From a virus, in IMG/VR virus record IMGVR_UViG_3300027797_000094, positions 1-29,621 of that record: a stretch of 29,621 nucleotides of DNA. One strand, given 5' to 3'. The notes beneath the pieces are model-generated. The model was not told where the DNA came from. It ran no database searches and saw nothing but the letters and a program-made list of their open reading frames with translations. Within the stretch, counting starts at the first letter, position 1; each line of letters opens with the position of its first letter. Below, piece by piece: positions 7,010-15,605 of this stretch. Position numbers and translations under genes: made by a program.

Positions 7010-8470
7010 TTAGAACGCGCCAGAACTTGATTGCCTGGTGAGATATTGTGTAGAGAAAGCTCCTCTAGCTGCTCCAGATTGTCCTTGGAACTGAGCTGCT
7101 TCTCTGGCAACCAACTGTTGCTTCTTTCTCTTAGCAGATGCAAGTCCAACAAACTGTTCTTGTTCTGCTTCTTTCTGTGTGTACGCTTCAAGTGTGGATC
7201 CGTAAATCGAACTAAGCTTTTCCATAGTAGGAAGTTCGGTTGCAATTCTTTCGTATCCAACCTGTGCTGCTTCCTTATCGATACCATATTGCTGAATTGC
7301 TTCAGACCCAATAGTACCAGACTGTAGGTTAGCATAGCGCACATTCTTAATACTCTGTGCCGCAAGGGATACATTGAGTCCCTGCTCAATTGCTGCTCCA
7401 CCAATTTCTGCTGCAGCAACTTTTCTTTGCAAGGCGGGAATTTGTTCTTTTGGATCTAGTATAGCACCTACTATGTCGCTAGTTGATAGCTCAGGAAAGA
7501 ATGTGTTAAATGCCTGCAACGTTCCTGGATTACCCTTTAAAACTCTATTGTAACCTAGAGATACTTTGTCTGCAATCTCTACAGGTGATGAACTATTTCC
7601 AATAAATTCAGCATATTTGTTTCTTGTTGCAAATTGAGTGAGACCGTAGCTCGTAAAGATTTTTTCATATGCTGCTTCATTTGCTAGATATGTCTTCTCA
7701 TCAAGTGTAGGCTTTCCAGCATTTCTTAATGTTTGATTACCAGAAAATCTTACTAGATACTCTTTGTTATAGCGAGCATCATTTCTTAAAAGCGTAAGCA
7801 TACCTTCGCCAGAAATGCTTGGATTGTCTACGCGAATTTGCTCTAAGACTGAGGCTATATTCTTAAGACCATAGGATTCAAGTGATGCAATAAGTGCTGC
7901 GTATTCTGGGTTGGCAAGAAGATTTGCTGCACCACCAGATTGTCCTGTAGGAGTTTGATTTCCGCCAGTCCTTCCATCAAGAGTACCACCACCGACTACG
8001 CGATCAGTTCCGCCAACCTGGTTAATATAATCTTCTTTGCTTACTTCTACACCTTTAACATAGTACTTACCAGTATTAGATAAGCCAGTTTTACCAGATG
8101 AAGTAAATATAGCATCGCTACCCATAAGGTTATTTGGGTCTTTTGCTATGTTAGAAGCAAATTCTGCTTTGTCAATAATTGCTTGAAGTTCTAGTCCAAG
8201 TTTAACATTACCAAGTGCTAGTTTAGATGTTTCAATAAACTTTTGTTTTTCTGCAGGATTTGTAATTTCATTAGCACGCTTTGCTAAATTTTCAATTGTT
8301 TTCTTTTGATTAAGTAAAGTCTTACCAGTAGTTGATTTGGTTTTTGTATAATCTGCCTGTGTCTTTGCTTGTGCTGCTGCATCTATCGCAGCGGCACGTG
8401 ATCCAGCAGCCCTGACCTGTTCGTCAGTGGTACTAAAACTAGGTGTCTCTCTATCGAATGCGCCAGCCAT
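7010..8470 (-). CDS. Probable internal virion protein (486 aa)
   Basis: 486 aa from an ATG overlapping the previous gene's last base. The N-terminal 110 residues are Ala/Lys/Gln-rich and helical (RAAGSRAAAIDAAAQAKTQ, ENLAKRANEIT). A Gly-rich linker occurs near residues 155-180 (GGTLDGRTGGNQTP). The rest is helical with EYAALIASLESYGLKNIAS and YEKIFTSYGLTQFATRNKYA, and a basic tail QKEAEQEQFVGLASAKRKKQ. There is no signal peptide and no enzymatic motif. It belongs to a chain of three genes with one-base overlaps (1618, 416 and 486 aa) placed between portal/protease and scaffold. Such large, helical, soluble proteins are typical of ejected core proteins in short-tailed phages. The role is inferred. 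Confidence 0.6.
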   Translation of the reverse strand: MAGAFDRETPSFSTTDEQVRAAGSRAAAIDAAAQAKTQADYTKTKSTTGKTLLNQKKTIENLAKRANEITNPAEKQKFIETSKLALGNVKLGLELQAIIDKAEFASNIAKDPNNLMGSDAIFTSSGKTGLSNTGKYYVKGVEVSKEDYINQVGGTDRVVGGGTLDGRTGGNQTPTGQSGGAANLLANPEYAALIASLESYGLKNIASVLEQIRVDNPSISGEGMLTLLRNDARYNKEYLVRFSGNQTLRNAGKPTLDEKTYLANEAAYEKIFTSYGLTQFATRNKYAEFIGNSSSPVEIADKVSLGYNRVLKGNPGTLQAFNTFFPELSTSDIVGAILDPKEQIPALQRKVAAAEIGGAAIEQGLNVSLAAQSIKNVRYANLQSGTIGSEAIQQYGIDKEAAQVGYERIATELPTMEKLSSIYGSTLEAYTQKEAEQEQFVGLASAKRKKQQLVAREAAQFQGQSGAARGAFSTQYLTRQSSSGAF

Positions 8471-9720
8471 TATACATTTACTCCAAACGCTGTGGCCATA
8501 TTTCTAATATCGGCATTGATTGTGTTCTTATAAAAATCAGTTTGCTTAATCTCTGGCTTTTTCCACTGCATCATTTCCCATTCTCCAACGGGAATTGCTG
8601 ACGCACCTGCAGCGACCTCATATAGGTCACTTGGCTTTGGAAGCTTTCCGTAGATTTTTTGATATGATGGTACGTATGGATCAAGTAAATCCTTGACGGT
8701 TGAACCATCTAGAATCTGTTGTTTGAATGCTGGGAACTGTGTAATTGCCTGCACCGAAATAGTATTCAATGTGTTAGCAAGAGCCTGCTGGCTTCGGATA
8801 CCCTTTAAAGCATCAGCATAGATCTTTCTTTCGGATGTAGCAAGACCATTATTTGCATAAGCATTGCGAATCTGCTTGATTACAGTACCAAGGGATCCAG
8901 CTTCAAGGGCAATATTATCTTCTTGACCAGGTGTAGCAACAGCCATCTTATAACGTTCATTTGCGGTTTTCTCTACATACTTAAGAAAGATATCTTCTTT
9001 TTCCTGTGCACTAATCCCACCCTTGGCACGCATTTCTGCTTTGTTGATATCTTTAATATAAGCCTGTGCAGTCTTGTCATCTGGTGAGATGTCAAACAAA
9101 TCCATAAACTTTGCAGATAGTTCTGCCTTAAGTTCTGATGGACGGGAAAGTGATATTGTTTTTCCAGTGCCAGATACGCTACCAAAATATTGCTGTGCTA
9201 GTCCAGGGTTCTGCACAAATGTAATGAGACTTGTATCATATGTCTGACCGACCTTGTCGGCGTGAATCATAATATTTGTTAAAGCTTTATAATCTTCAAC
9301 TCTAAATGATATCGCATTACCTTGTTGACGGATAAAGTCTGGAGTTGGAGCTTGTCCTTTTGCGTATAGCCCAGGGATTGCAGCCAGGGAAAGAAGAAGG
9401 TTAGCCTTTTCTTGATTGTTCTTAGTGGCAACAACTTGATAAGGACTATCTTGTGTATACTGAACCTTGTTGTAAACTGGAGCACCCTGAACAAGATCTC
9501 TTCCAACGTACTGCGTAGCAATCTTTCCAGTCTTAACTTCCATACCAATAGGCAGACCGCTTAAGCTTGTCTTGCTTGATGTGCCTGCAGTAGATTGAGG
9601 TGGGTTGCTTGCTACATCTTCCTCAGGAGTGGTTGTTGTTTTAGGCTTCTTGTTTTCTTTATTGGCTTTAGCCTTGTCTCGAGCCGCGGCAGCTGACTGA
9701 CCAGTAGCAACTATAGGCAT
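8470..9720 (-). CDS. Probable internal virion protein (416 aa)
   Basis: 416 aa from an ATG at 9718-9720. It begins with a disordered Ala/Lys/Thr/Pro-rich stretch (residues about 8-50, with AAAARDKAKANKENKKPK). A mixed domain follows with MEVKTGKIATQYVGRDLVQG, LLLSLAAIPGLYAKGQ and ITFVQNPGLAQQYFGSVSG. The C-terminal half is helical (KYVEKTANERYKMAVA, AITQFPAFKQQILDG, then YEVAAGASAIPVGEWEMMQW). No known family recognised. Coupled by one-base overlaps to both neighbours, so the three products are probably made in related amounts and act together. A structural or ejection role is inferred from context. Confidence 0.6.
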   Translation of the reverse strand: MPIVATGQSAAAARDKAKANKENKKPKTTTTPEEDVASNPPQSTAGTSSKTSLSGLPIGMEVKTGKIATQYVGRDLVQGAPVYNKVQYTQDSPYQVVATKNNQEKANLLLSLAAIPGLYAKGQAPTPDFIRQQGNAISFRVEDYKALTNIMIHADKVGQTYDTSLITFVQNPGLAQQYFGSVSGTGKTISLSRPSELKAELSAKFMDLFDISPDDKTAQAYIKDINKAEMRAKGGISAQEKEDIFLKYVEKTANERYKMAVATPGQEDNIALEAGSLGTVIKQIRNAYANNGLATSERKIYADALKGIRSQQALANTLNTISVQAITQFPAFKQQILDGSTVKDLLDPYVPSYQKIYGKLPKPSDLYEVAAGASAIPVGEWEMMQWKKPEIKQTDFYKNTINADIRNMATAFGVNV

Positions 9721-12700
9721 TAGCCCTCCAATTCATTCTTAAAGTATGTGTAAAATATCTTCTGGAAATCAGGATACTTCTTTAAAAGATTTAATGCTTC
9801 ATTAGCAAGCCACTCGCGTTGTGGTTCTGATGCTTTATTTTCAAGCGTCTTCATACCACTAGCCTTAAGAGCCTTATCACGTTGAATAAGGTAAGCACGA
9901 GCACCAGCGAGGGCATCTGAATCTACAAGAGTTTCATCATCTACAGCACGTTTTAGCTGTGATACAGCACGTTCTTGCCAGCCAAAGTCAAGCTTACCTG
10001 GGTCATAATTGCGTGATCTATATGACTCAGTTAGTGACTTGAGGGCCTCATCGTACTGAGACTTATCCCAACCTTCGCCAACCGAACGTGACATTAGGCG
10101 ATCTTTAGCAGCCTTGTAACGAATACGAGTTGCTTCTGCCATAATGTCAGAAGTGCTCATCTTCGTGAAGTTGCCCTGCATCTGTTGAAACTTATAAAGA
10201 ACCTGTGATAGTTCTCCATTTGGATAGAATGTTCCATATACATCAGGATACTTATCAAGTACTGATGGATCCTTACGAATCAAATTGTATGTAGGAAGAT
10301 TTGTAGGTTCAAATCCAGTAGTTGTTCTAACGATAGCAAAGACTTGCTCTGGTCCATATGTATCCAAGAAGTCAGCATATGCTTTATTCCTGTTTGAACC
10401 TGCTTCCTTTTCAAGATTCTTAAAGTCAGACCACAATGCTGTTGCAAGAACAGTATTGCCATCCTTGCTTTTAGCAAGAGCTTCAGGCTTCATAGCAAAA
10501 GGAATTGGGGTCAATGCACCAAAGATACCACGCCACATAGTAAAGTAACGAGCAAGATTATCGCTATCCTTTACTAATCTAGATTGATCAGCAGGATCAT
10601 CTAGACTATAGTCCCCACTATTAGCAAGATATAACATACTTGGCGCGAATGCGCTTGAGTATGCAGATTCAATACCTAGAATACCACCTTGAATAATACG
10701 TGCCCAGTTAGATGTAAGCAATGCTCCATCAATTAAACCACGATTCTTGATATCAGGTAATCCATAAGGGAATGCAATACGATAGATATCTTCTTCTAGG
10801 TTTGCTGGTAGAATCTTAAGTGGATTCTTGTTCAATGCATCAAGCATTGCTGTACCTATAAGGATACCAGGACCGAATCCAGGGAAGAAACTACCGCCAC
10901 CAAGTGCGAAGTTAAAGGACTGTGGTGTTGCTGAGAATGCCATAGGACCACTAAGTCTTGCAGCAGAACCACCAGGAATCATAGTCTGAAGTATATTCAA
11001 ACCAGTTGTGGCAAATGGGACAAAAAACTTACGCTCACCAGTCTGAGGATCACTAAAGAAGAACCCTTGGTTTGGGTCGTAATAGTCTTTTGCATCAGTT
11101 AATTCATACAATGCAGAAGATGATGGGCCAGTTAACCAGTCGCCAACCTTCGCTGCTTTGTAAACCTGTAGTGGGTTATTAAGTGCAATACGTGACCACT
11201 CTTCAAGGGTATTCTCCCAAGCCTGCATAAATGGGAATATGATACGCATCTGATGGAACAATAGGTTACGCTTGCTTGCATCATAGAACAAACTTGCAAC
11301 CTTTTTGTTTGCCAGGTTTGCTGCATACTGATGTGCTTCATCAAGAGTGATTGGACCCTTGCCGCTTGCGTTATCTAATGCACCCCAAACTTTATGGTTT
11401 GAACCAATATTGCGTCCAGTAATTGGATTTCTTAGAGGTAATAAACTCTTCTCCGCAACAGGTCTTAGTCTAGTAATAGCATCTGCATCAAGTCCAGCAG
11501 ATAGATCACGGATAGCATCCCAGTAAGATTGGCGCCATTCAGGCCCCATCGTAGATGTCTTTTCAAACTGGACAGCTTTCTCGAAGAACCAGTTAGTAAG
11601 CTTCTCGAACTCACCAGGGATTCCACGAGCAGCTTCAACGCTTTTAACTGGAACAACCATACGAATGTTTTCCCAGTTACCAAGACCATCAAATGTATCT
11701 TCAAGAGTTTTAGCAAACTCATCGTTTATCTTTGTAAACCCAGCGCGCTGTGTAAGCTTCTTATTGCTTAGCTTACTGGTTGCTTCTGCGATTGTCTTTC
11801 CATTAGGAATCTCAATGACCTTACCACCTATGGTAACTTTACCATCAAGTATAAGTTGTTTGATTAGAGAAGCGCCTTCTCCCCCGCCAGCCATCTCTTC
11901 AACACGTGCAAGAACAGATACATCTTCACCAAGTTTATTCTTGCCAGTGAATAGGTACTGCATTAAGCCTTCTGGAGTGCTAACAAAATCTTTAAACTCT
12001 TGGTCTTTAGATGCAATGAATCGTGCTAGATCATCCTTGCCTTCACCTTTAAGGAAGAAGTTGACCGTATCAAGTTCTTTACCTGTAGGAGTAGCGATAA
12101 CCTTTCGCACAAATGCGGAGTTGTGTAGGATACGCATTTGGCTAGCATATCCACCCCACCAAGATGGGTGTCCGTATACTTCTTTTTGATACCCAAGGCT
12201 TGTAATAATCTTATTAAGTGCACCATCTCCAGATGCACCTATAGATGATTCAGACATAAAGGAAACATAAGGACCGACAAGTTCGCCAGCGAGTGCTTCG
12301 TGAGAGAAGTCTTCTGCCGCTGTCTTGCCCTTCATTGAGACGCCATAAACGTCGTTGCGTGTCTCATCTAGCTTATTAAGGAGGGCTTTCCACTTAGGTC
12401 CACCATCTCTTCCCATCCACATAGACATAGCGCTTAATGGATGGTTAAAGAATGATACGTGACCTACACCGAATACACGGATCTGCTCTTCAATAATATT
12501 TCTAGCGATATATGCTGGACGAACCATTACGGTTTTCTTCCATACGCCAGTAAACGTGCTTAGTGCATTATTAATATCTTTTGTATAGCGGAATATTTTA
12601 CTAGCAGATTCTAGCGCATCCTTGATTTCTCTAGGACTTGGAATGAAAACAAAAGAGTTAAGTAATTCAGAGTCAAGATGAGAACTATGAAGGGTAACTT

Positions 12701-14576
12701 GCTTACCATTGACTAGTCCAAAGTTAATCTCAGCGCCTTTAGCGTGCTGTTCAGCCCAGTATGCTGCAGTATTCTTTCGCTCAGTATCGAATGCACGAGT
12801 AATTTTCTTGAATGCTTCCAGCTCTTCACCCTGAAAGCGTGATGCGTACTTACTAAAGATTGCATCAAAGAGTTTAGCTGTTGAATCGTAACCTGACTTG
12901 CTACCTGTCTGGGCATACGCAATATCGTTGATAAGATTATCGAGAACAGTCTTGTCTAATTCCATATAGCGACCAATATCGTTTACAGTTTCGATAAGCT
13001 TGTCTTTATTGGTAACGTGAATCAGTGTTCCACCAGCATTTGGTAGGTATGCATCGTACTTGCGACCAATTGCTATAATTTTTTCGCTAACAGGTATACG
13101 ATTAAGTGCGTTTGCTGCTGCGCCACGCACAAATTGTGATGCTCTTACGCTTTGTCCCTTGCTTACACCACTTGCTAGACGAGAAATTGCACGTCCAGTT
13201 CTTGTTCCCTGTTCTAATGAGCGTTGAATTACGGCACCATCAGCAATGTATGGAGCAATTGCTTCCAGTACTTCCTCGCGTGTACTAGCCTGCGCTAGTT
13301 TAACCGCTTCATCTACAGTAAGTTTTCCCTTAGATAACTTTTGAATCTTTCTAAAGTCAGAAATGTCGGCAATCGTGTCGATAATGTGTGCGCTAGCGGG
13401 TCCAGATAGGAAGTTTGCTATGCTATCGTAGTCAATCTTAATGTTATTATATTCATCACGAATTCTAGCCATCTCATTAAAATTCTTGAGATACTGATTC
13501 ATCTTCTTGTTTTTTGATGCAGCAGGTGCTACCTTCATAGCATCAAGAGAATCTTGTGTGCGCTTCATAGCTTCGTCAAGTTGAGACTTAAGAATGGATG
13601 CATCCTTAGCGGCTTTTGCTGCCTTGACTCCAGAGCCTGCTTGTGCTATGCTATCTGCTAGTTCTTTAGCTGCCTTGATACGGCCAACTGCTAGGAATGG
13701 GTCGAGAGCAACAGCAACACCAATATCACCAATTGCTGTAATAATTCTAGCAGTGTCACTCTCTGGATGCCCACCAGTTACTACGTATGCTACTGGGTCA
13801 AGAAGCGCGTATGGACGATAGTAGGTTTTTCCATTAACTTGAAAAGCAACTTTATTTGCCTTTAACTGTTCCTGGCGTGCAGCAAATCCAGCACCTGATT
13901 CTTCTGATGGAAAGAATCCGCTGCCAAGATCAACCTTGCCCTCATCAAATAATTGCTTTGTGATCTGGAACACAGTTTGCTGTCCAAGAAATTCTTTTGC
14001 AATATCTTTTTGTGCGGCAAATGATTCGTTCTTACCAAGACCTAGTTCTTCACGAGTCTTGCCACCTATTGGATTTCCGAACCAATCAACTTCACCATTT
14101 TTGATTGCGTTGAATTCTTCTCCAAGTCCGTCAATCGCCGTTCTAAATGGAGCAGACAATGCTTCAACTGATGCATTACCAACAACAGTAACACCGCGAA
14201 CTAAGCCTTTAAGCTGTGACCAAGCAAAGCCCCAAGGTGTTGAATTAAATCTTTGTGTTGAAAGTTTATCACTTTCTTTTTTCCTATCAGCAGCACGTTG
14301 CTCACGAGTTTGCACATCAATCTCTGTAAGAACCTTTACAAGATTGTTGTTAGGCATCGCGCCTGCACGATATAAACCTGTTACAAGTCCAGCAGATGCT
14401 CCTGGATTATTTTTAATAAGATCGCGCAAACGATCACCATTAGGACCTGTGACTAATTGCGCTGCTTTTAGAATATCAGAATAGTCAGCCTGATCCTGTG
14501 TAGAAATGCGCTCATCTACGCCAATCATAATTGGCAAGCCGTTAGCATCCTTTTTTACTTTTGGAAAACTAGCCAC
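9720..14576 (-). CDS. Giant (1618 aa) virion protein, candidate ejection protein
   Basis: The largest gene in the window, starting with GTG at 14574-14576 (TAGTG overlap with the gene before it). It is long, soluble and helical, with weakly hydrophobic patches (for example AIGDIGVAVALDPFLAVGRI near 285 and GPGILIGTAMLDALN in the last third). A recognisable block in the middle, GVWKKTVMVRPAYIARNIIEE, matches a segment recurrent in giant phage virion and polyvalent proteins (basic-Pro-x-Tyr-x-x-Arg-Asn). A second block, QMRIIFPFMQAWENTLEEW, also has a phage structural look. No transglycosylase, RNA polymerase or peptidase motif was found by eye. Its place between portal/protease and scaffold argues against a tape measure. 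Best reading: internal virion protein delivered with the DNA. Confidence 0.62.
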   Translation of the reverse strand: MASFPKVKKDANGLPIMIGVDERISTQDQADYSDILKAAQLVTGPNGDRLRDLIKNNPGASAGLVTGLYRAGAMPNNNLVKVLTEIDVQTREQRAADRKKESDKLSTQRFNSTPWGFAWSQLKGLVRGVTVVGNASVEALSAPFRTAIDGLGEEFNAIKNGEVDWFGNPIGGKTREELGLGKNESFAAQKDIAKEFLGQQTVFQITKQLFDEGKVDLGSGFFPSEESGAGFAARQEQLKANKVAFQVNGKTYYRPYALLDPVAYVVTGGHPESDTARIITAIGDIGVAVALDPFLAVGRIKAAKELADSIAQAGSGVKAAKAAKDASILKSQLDEAMKRTQDSLDAMKVAPAASKNKKMNQYLKNFNEMARIRDEYNNIKIDYDSIANFLSGPASAHIIDTIADISDFRKIQKLSKGKLTVDEAVKLAQASTREEVLEAIAPYIADGAVIQRSLEQGTRTGRAISRLASGVSKGQSVRASQFVRGAAANALNRIPVSEKIIAIGRKYDAYLPNAGGTLIHVTNKDKLIETVNDIGRYMELDKTVLDNLINDIAYAQTGSKSGYDSTAKLFDAIFSKYASRFQGEELEAFKKITRAFDTERKNTAAYWAEQHAKGAEINFGLVNGKQVTLHSSHLDSELLNSFVFIPSPREIKDALESASKIFRYTKDINNALSTFTGVWKKTVMVRPAYIARNIIEEQIRVFGVGHVSFFNHPLSAMSMWMGRDGGPKWKALLNKLDETRNDVYGVSMKGKTAAEDFSHEALAGELVGPYVSFMSESSIGASGDGALNKIITSLGYQKEVYGHPSWWGGYASQMRILHNSAFVRKVIATPTGKELDTVNFFLKGEGKDDLARFIASKDQEFKDFVSTPEGLMQYLFTGKNKLGEDVSVLARVEEMAGGGEGASLIKQLILDGKVTIGGKVIEIPNGKTIAEATSKLSNKKLTQRAGFTKINDEFAKTLEDTFDGLGNWENIRMVVPVKSVEAARGIPGEFEKLTNWFFEKAVQFEKTSTMGPEWRQSYWDAIRDLSAGLDADAITRLRPVAEKSLLPLRNPITGRNIGSNHKVWGALDNASGKGPITLDEAHQYAANLANKKVASLFYDASKRNLLFHQMRIIFPFMQAWENTLEEWSRIALNNPLQVYKAAKVGDWLTGPSSSALYELTDAKDYYDPNQGFFFSDPQTGERKFFVPFATTGLNILQTMIPGGSAARLSGPMAFSATPQSFNFALGGGSFFPGFGPGILIGTAMLDALNKNPLKILPANLEEDIYRIAFPYGLPDIKNRGLIDGALLTSNWARIIQGGILGIESAYSSAFAPSMLYLANSGDYSLDDPADQSRLVKDSDNLARYFTMWRGIFGALTPIPFAMKPEALAKSKDGNTVLATALWSDFKNLEKEAGSNRNKAYADFLDTYGPEQVFAIVRTTTGFEPTNLPTYNLIRKDPSVLDKYPDVYGTFYPNGELSQVLYKFQQMQGNFTKMSTSDIMAEATRIRYKAAKDRLMSRSVGEGWDKSQYDEALKSLTESYRSRNYDPGKLDFGWQERAVSQLKRAVDDETLVDSDALAGARAYLIQRDKALKASGMKTLENKASEPQREWLANEALNLLKKYPDFQKIFYTYFKNELEG

Positions 14577-15040
14577 TATAGCCGCCCTTGTGAAGTTAGT
14601 CCTTCTAGGATGTATCGTACATCTTCATTTGTAGGATCTTGCATATACAAAGCCTGTATAATTTGTATTGGCGATTCAGCTTGTGGTGTAGCCATTGTTG
14701 GAAGATTAAGTACAGATGAATCTGGACCAGGACCTAGATCGGAACCTGCTGTTACTGGTTCATCTGGTCGTTCAGTTGGCGAACTTAAAGGTGTAATTTG
14801 TGGCAACATAGATGCAATTCCACCAGCCTGTGGCATTGCACCATTTGCTGGTGTAGCAGCCAAAGGCGCAGATTGCTGTTGTTGCATTGTAGCTTGTCCT
14901 TGCCCATAACCTAGTCCAGAGATATATCGTGCTGGCTGTGTGCCGCTTTGTCCTCTGCCACCAGTTGCTGAAATGTTTGCAGGATTGTTCTGTGGTGCCG
15001 TTGGGCGATCTCCGCCACTACGTCCTTTAACTCCAGCCAC
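14576..15040 (-). CDS. Hypothetical Pro/Gln/Gly-rich protein
   Basis: 154 aa from a GTG at 15038-15040, preceded by a strong AGGAGGAAAC ribosome binding site. The N-terminus (MAGVKGRSGGDRPTAPQNNP) is followed by a low-complexity Gly/Gln/Ala/Pro region (residues about 30-110, with MQQQQSAPLAATPANG). A short helical C-terminus reads IQIIQALYMQDPTNEDVRYILEGL. The disordered, Pro-rich nature suggests a structural adaptor or assembly factor. It sits between the HslV-like protease and the 1618-aa virion gene. If the protease matures the prohead, such a disordered protein could be a substrate, but this is speculation. Confidence 0.6.
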   Translation of the reverse strand: MAGVKGRSGGDRPTAPQNNPANISATGGRGQSGTQPARYISGLGYGQGQATMQQQQSAPLAATPANGAMPQAGGIASMLPQITPLSSPTERPDEPVTAGSDLGPGPDSSVLNLPTMATPQAESPIQIIQALYMQDPTNEDVRYILEGLTSQGRL

Positions 15041-15048
15041 GTTTCCTC

Positions 15049-15591
15049 CTACTTAATATGTTTAGGTTGTACTTTAGATGTATACGGTGGAGCGGTAAAT
15101 GCTGTGAGCTTACTTGCAATTTCCATTGCCTGGTAAGCATCTGCTCCAGCGTGTAACGCACCTAGTGCGTATGCTGCACCTGATCCTGCTGCGTAGACAT
15201 TTGTGTCAGATTTGGATACTGAACATTCTTGGTCTACATCAAATACTTCTCCGCCCACAGCGATGATAAACTGAAAGCGCATTTCTTTTGTATCTTCATC
15301 AAAGTTATAACCATTCTCTGATAAACATTTACGCAGAGAAGGCATAGCCTTTGCAATCATAAAATGATACAAGTCTTTATAATCAAACTTTGTTGGTACT
15401 GGTGGTTCCCATATGTGTTGTGCAACATCACACGGTAGCACTTCGCCAGATCCAGCGATTAAGAATGCGCCTCTTTCAGCAATCTTCTTAACATCTGGAT
15501 GAGAATAAATTCTGCCACTGTCGTCAGTAGTTTGACTATCTGCAACAATTATAGCACTATCTTTGTACTCTAATCCAATAATTGTTGTCAT
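15049..15591 (-). CDS. Proteasome/HslV-like Ntn-hydrolase, candidate prohead protease
   Basis: 180 aa from an ATG at 15589-15591 (AGTAGGGGACA upstream). The sequence begins Met-Thr-Thr-Ile-Ile-Gly. Removal of Met1 by host methionine aminopeptidase would expose a catalytic N-terminal Thr, as in HslV, with no propeptide. Proteasome landmarks are in order: IIVADSQTT (Asp18, equal to proteasome Asp17), VKKI (Lys35/36, equal to Lys33), LIAGSGE (45-50, oxyanion glycine region) and GSGAAYALGAL (136-146, the GSG-YA-G block around Ser129). The length fits a single beta subunit. It lies directly after the portal gene, where tailed phages keep the capsid maturation protease. No unfoldase partner is visible. 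The fold and catalytic residues are strongly supported; the maturation role is inferred. Confidence 0.85.
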   Translation of the reverse strand: MTTIIGLEYKDSAIIVADSQTTDDSGRIYSHPDVKKIAERGAFLIAGSGEVLPCDVAQHIWEPPVPTKFDYKDLYHFMIAKAMPSLRKCLSENGYNFDEDTKEMRFQFIIAVGGEVFDVDQECSVSKSDTNVYAAGSGAAYALGALHAGADAYQAMEIASKLTAFTAPPYTSKVQPKHIK

Positions 15592-15605
15592 TGTCCCCTA
15601 CTTAA

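Noticed and set aside
9720-14576. Reading the 1618-aa protein as a tape measure
   Set aside because: It lies between portal/protease and scaffold, lacks long coiled-coil repeats and tail chaperone neighbours; an internal virion protein fits better.
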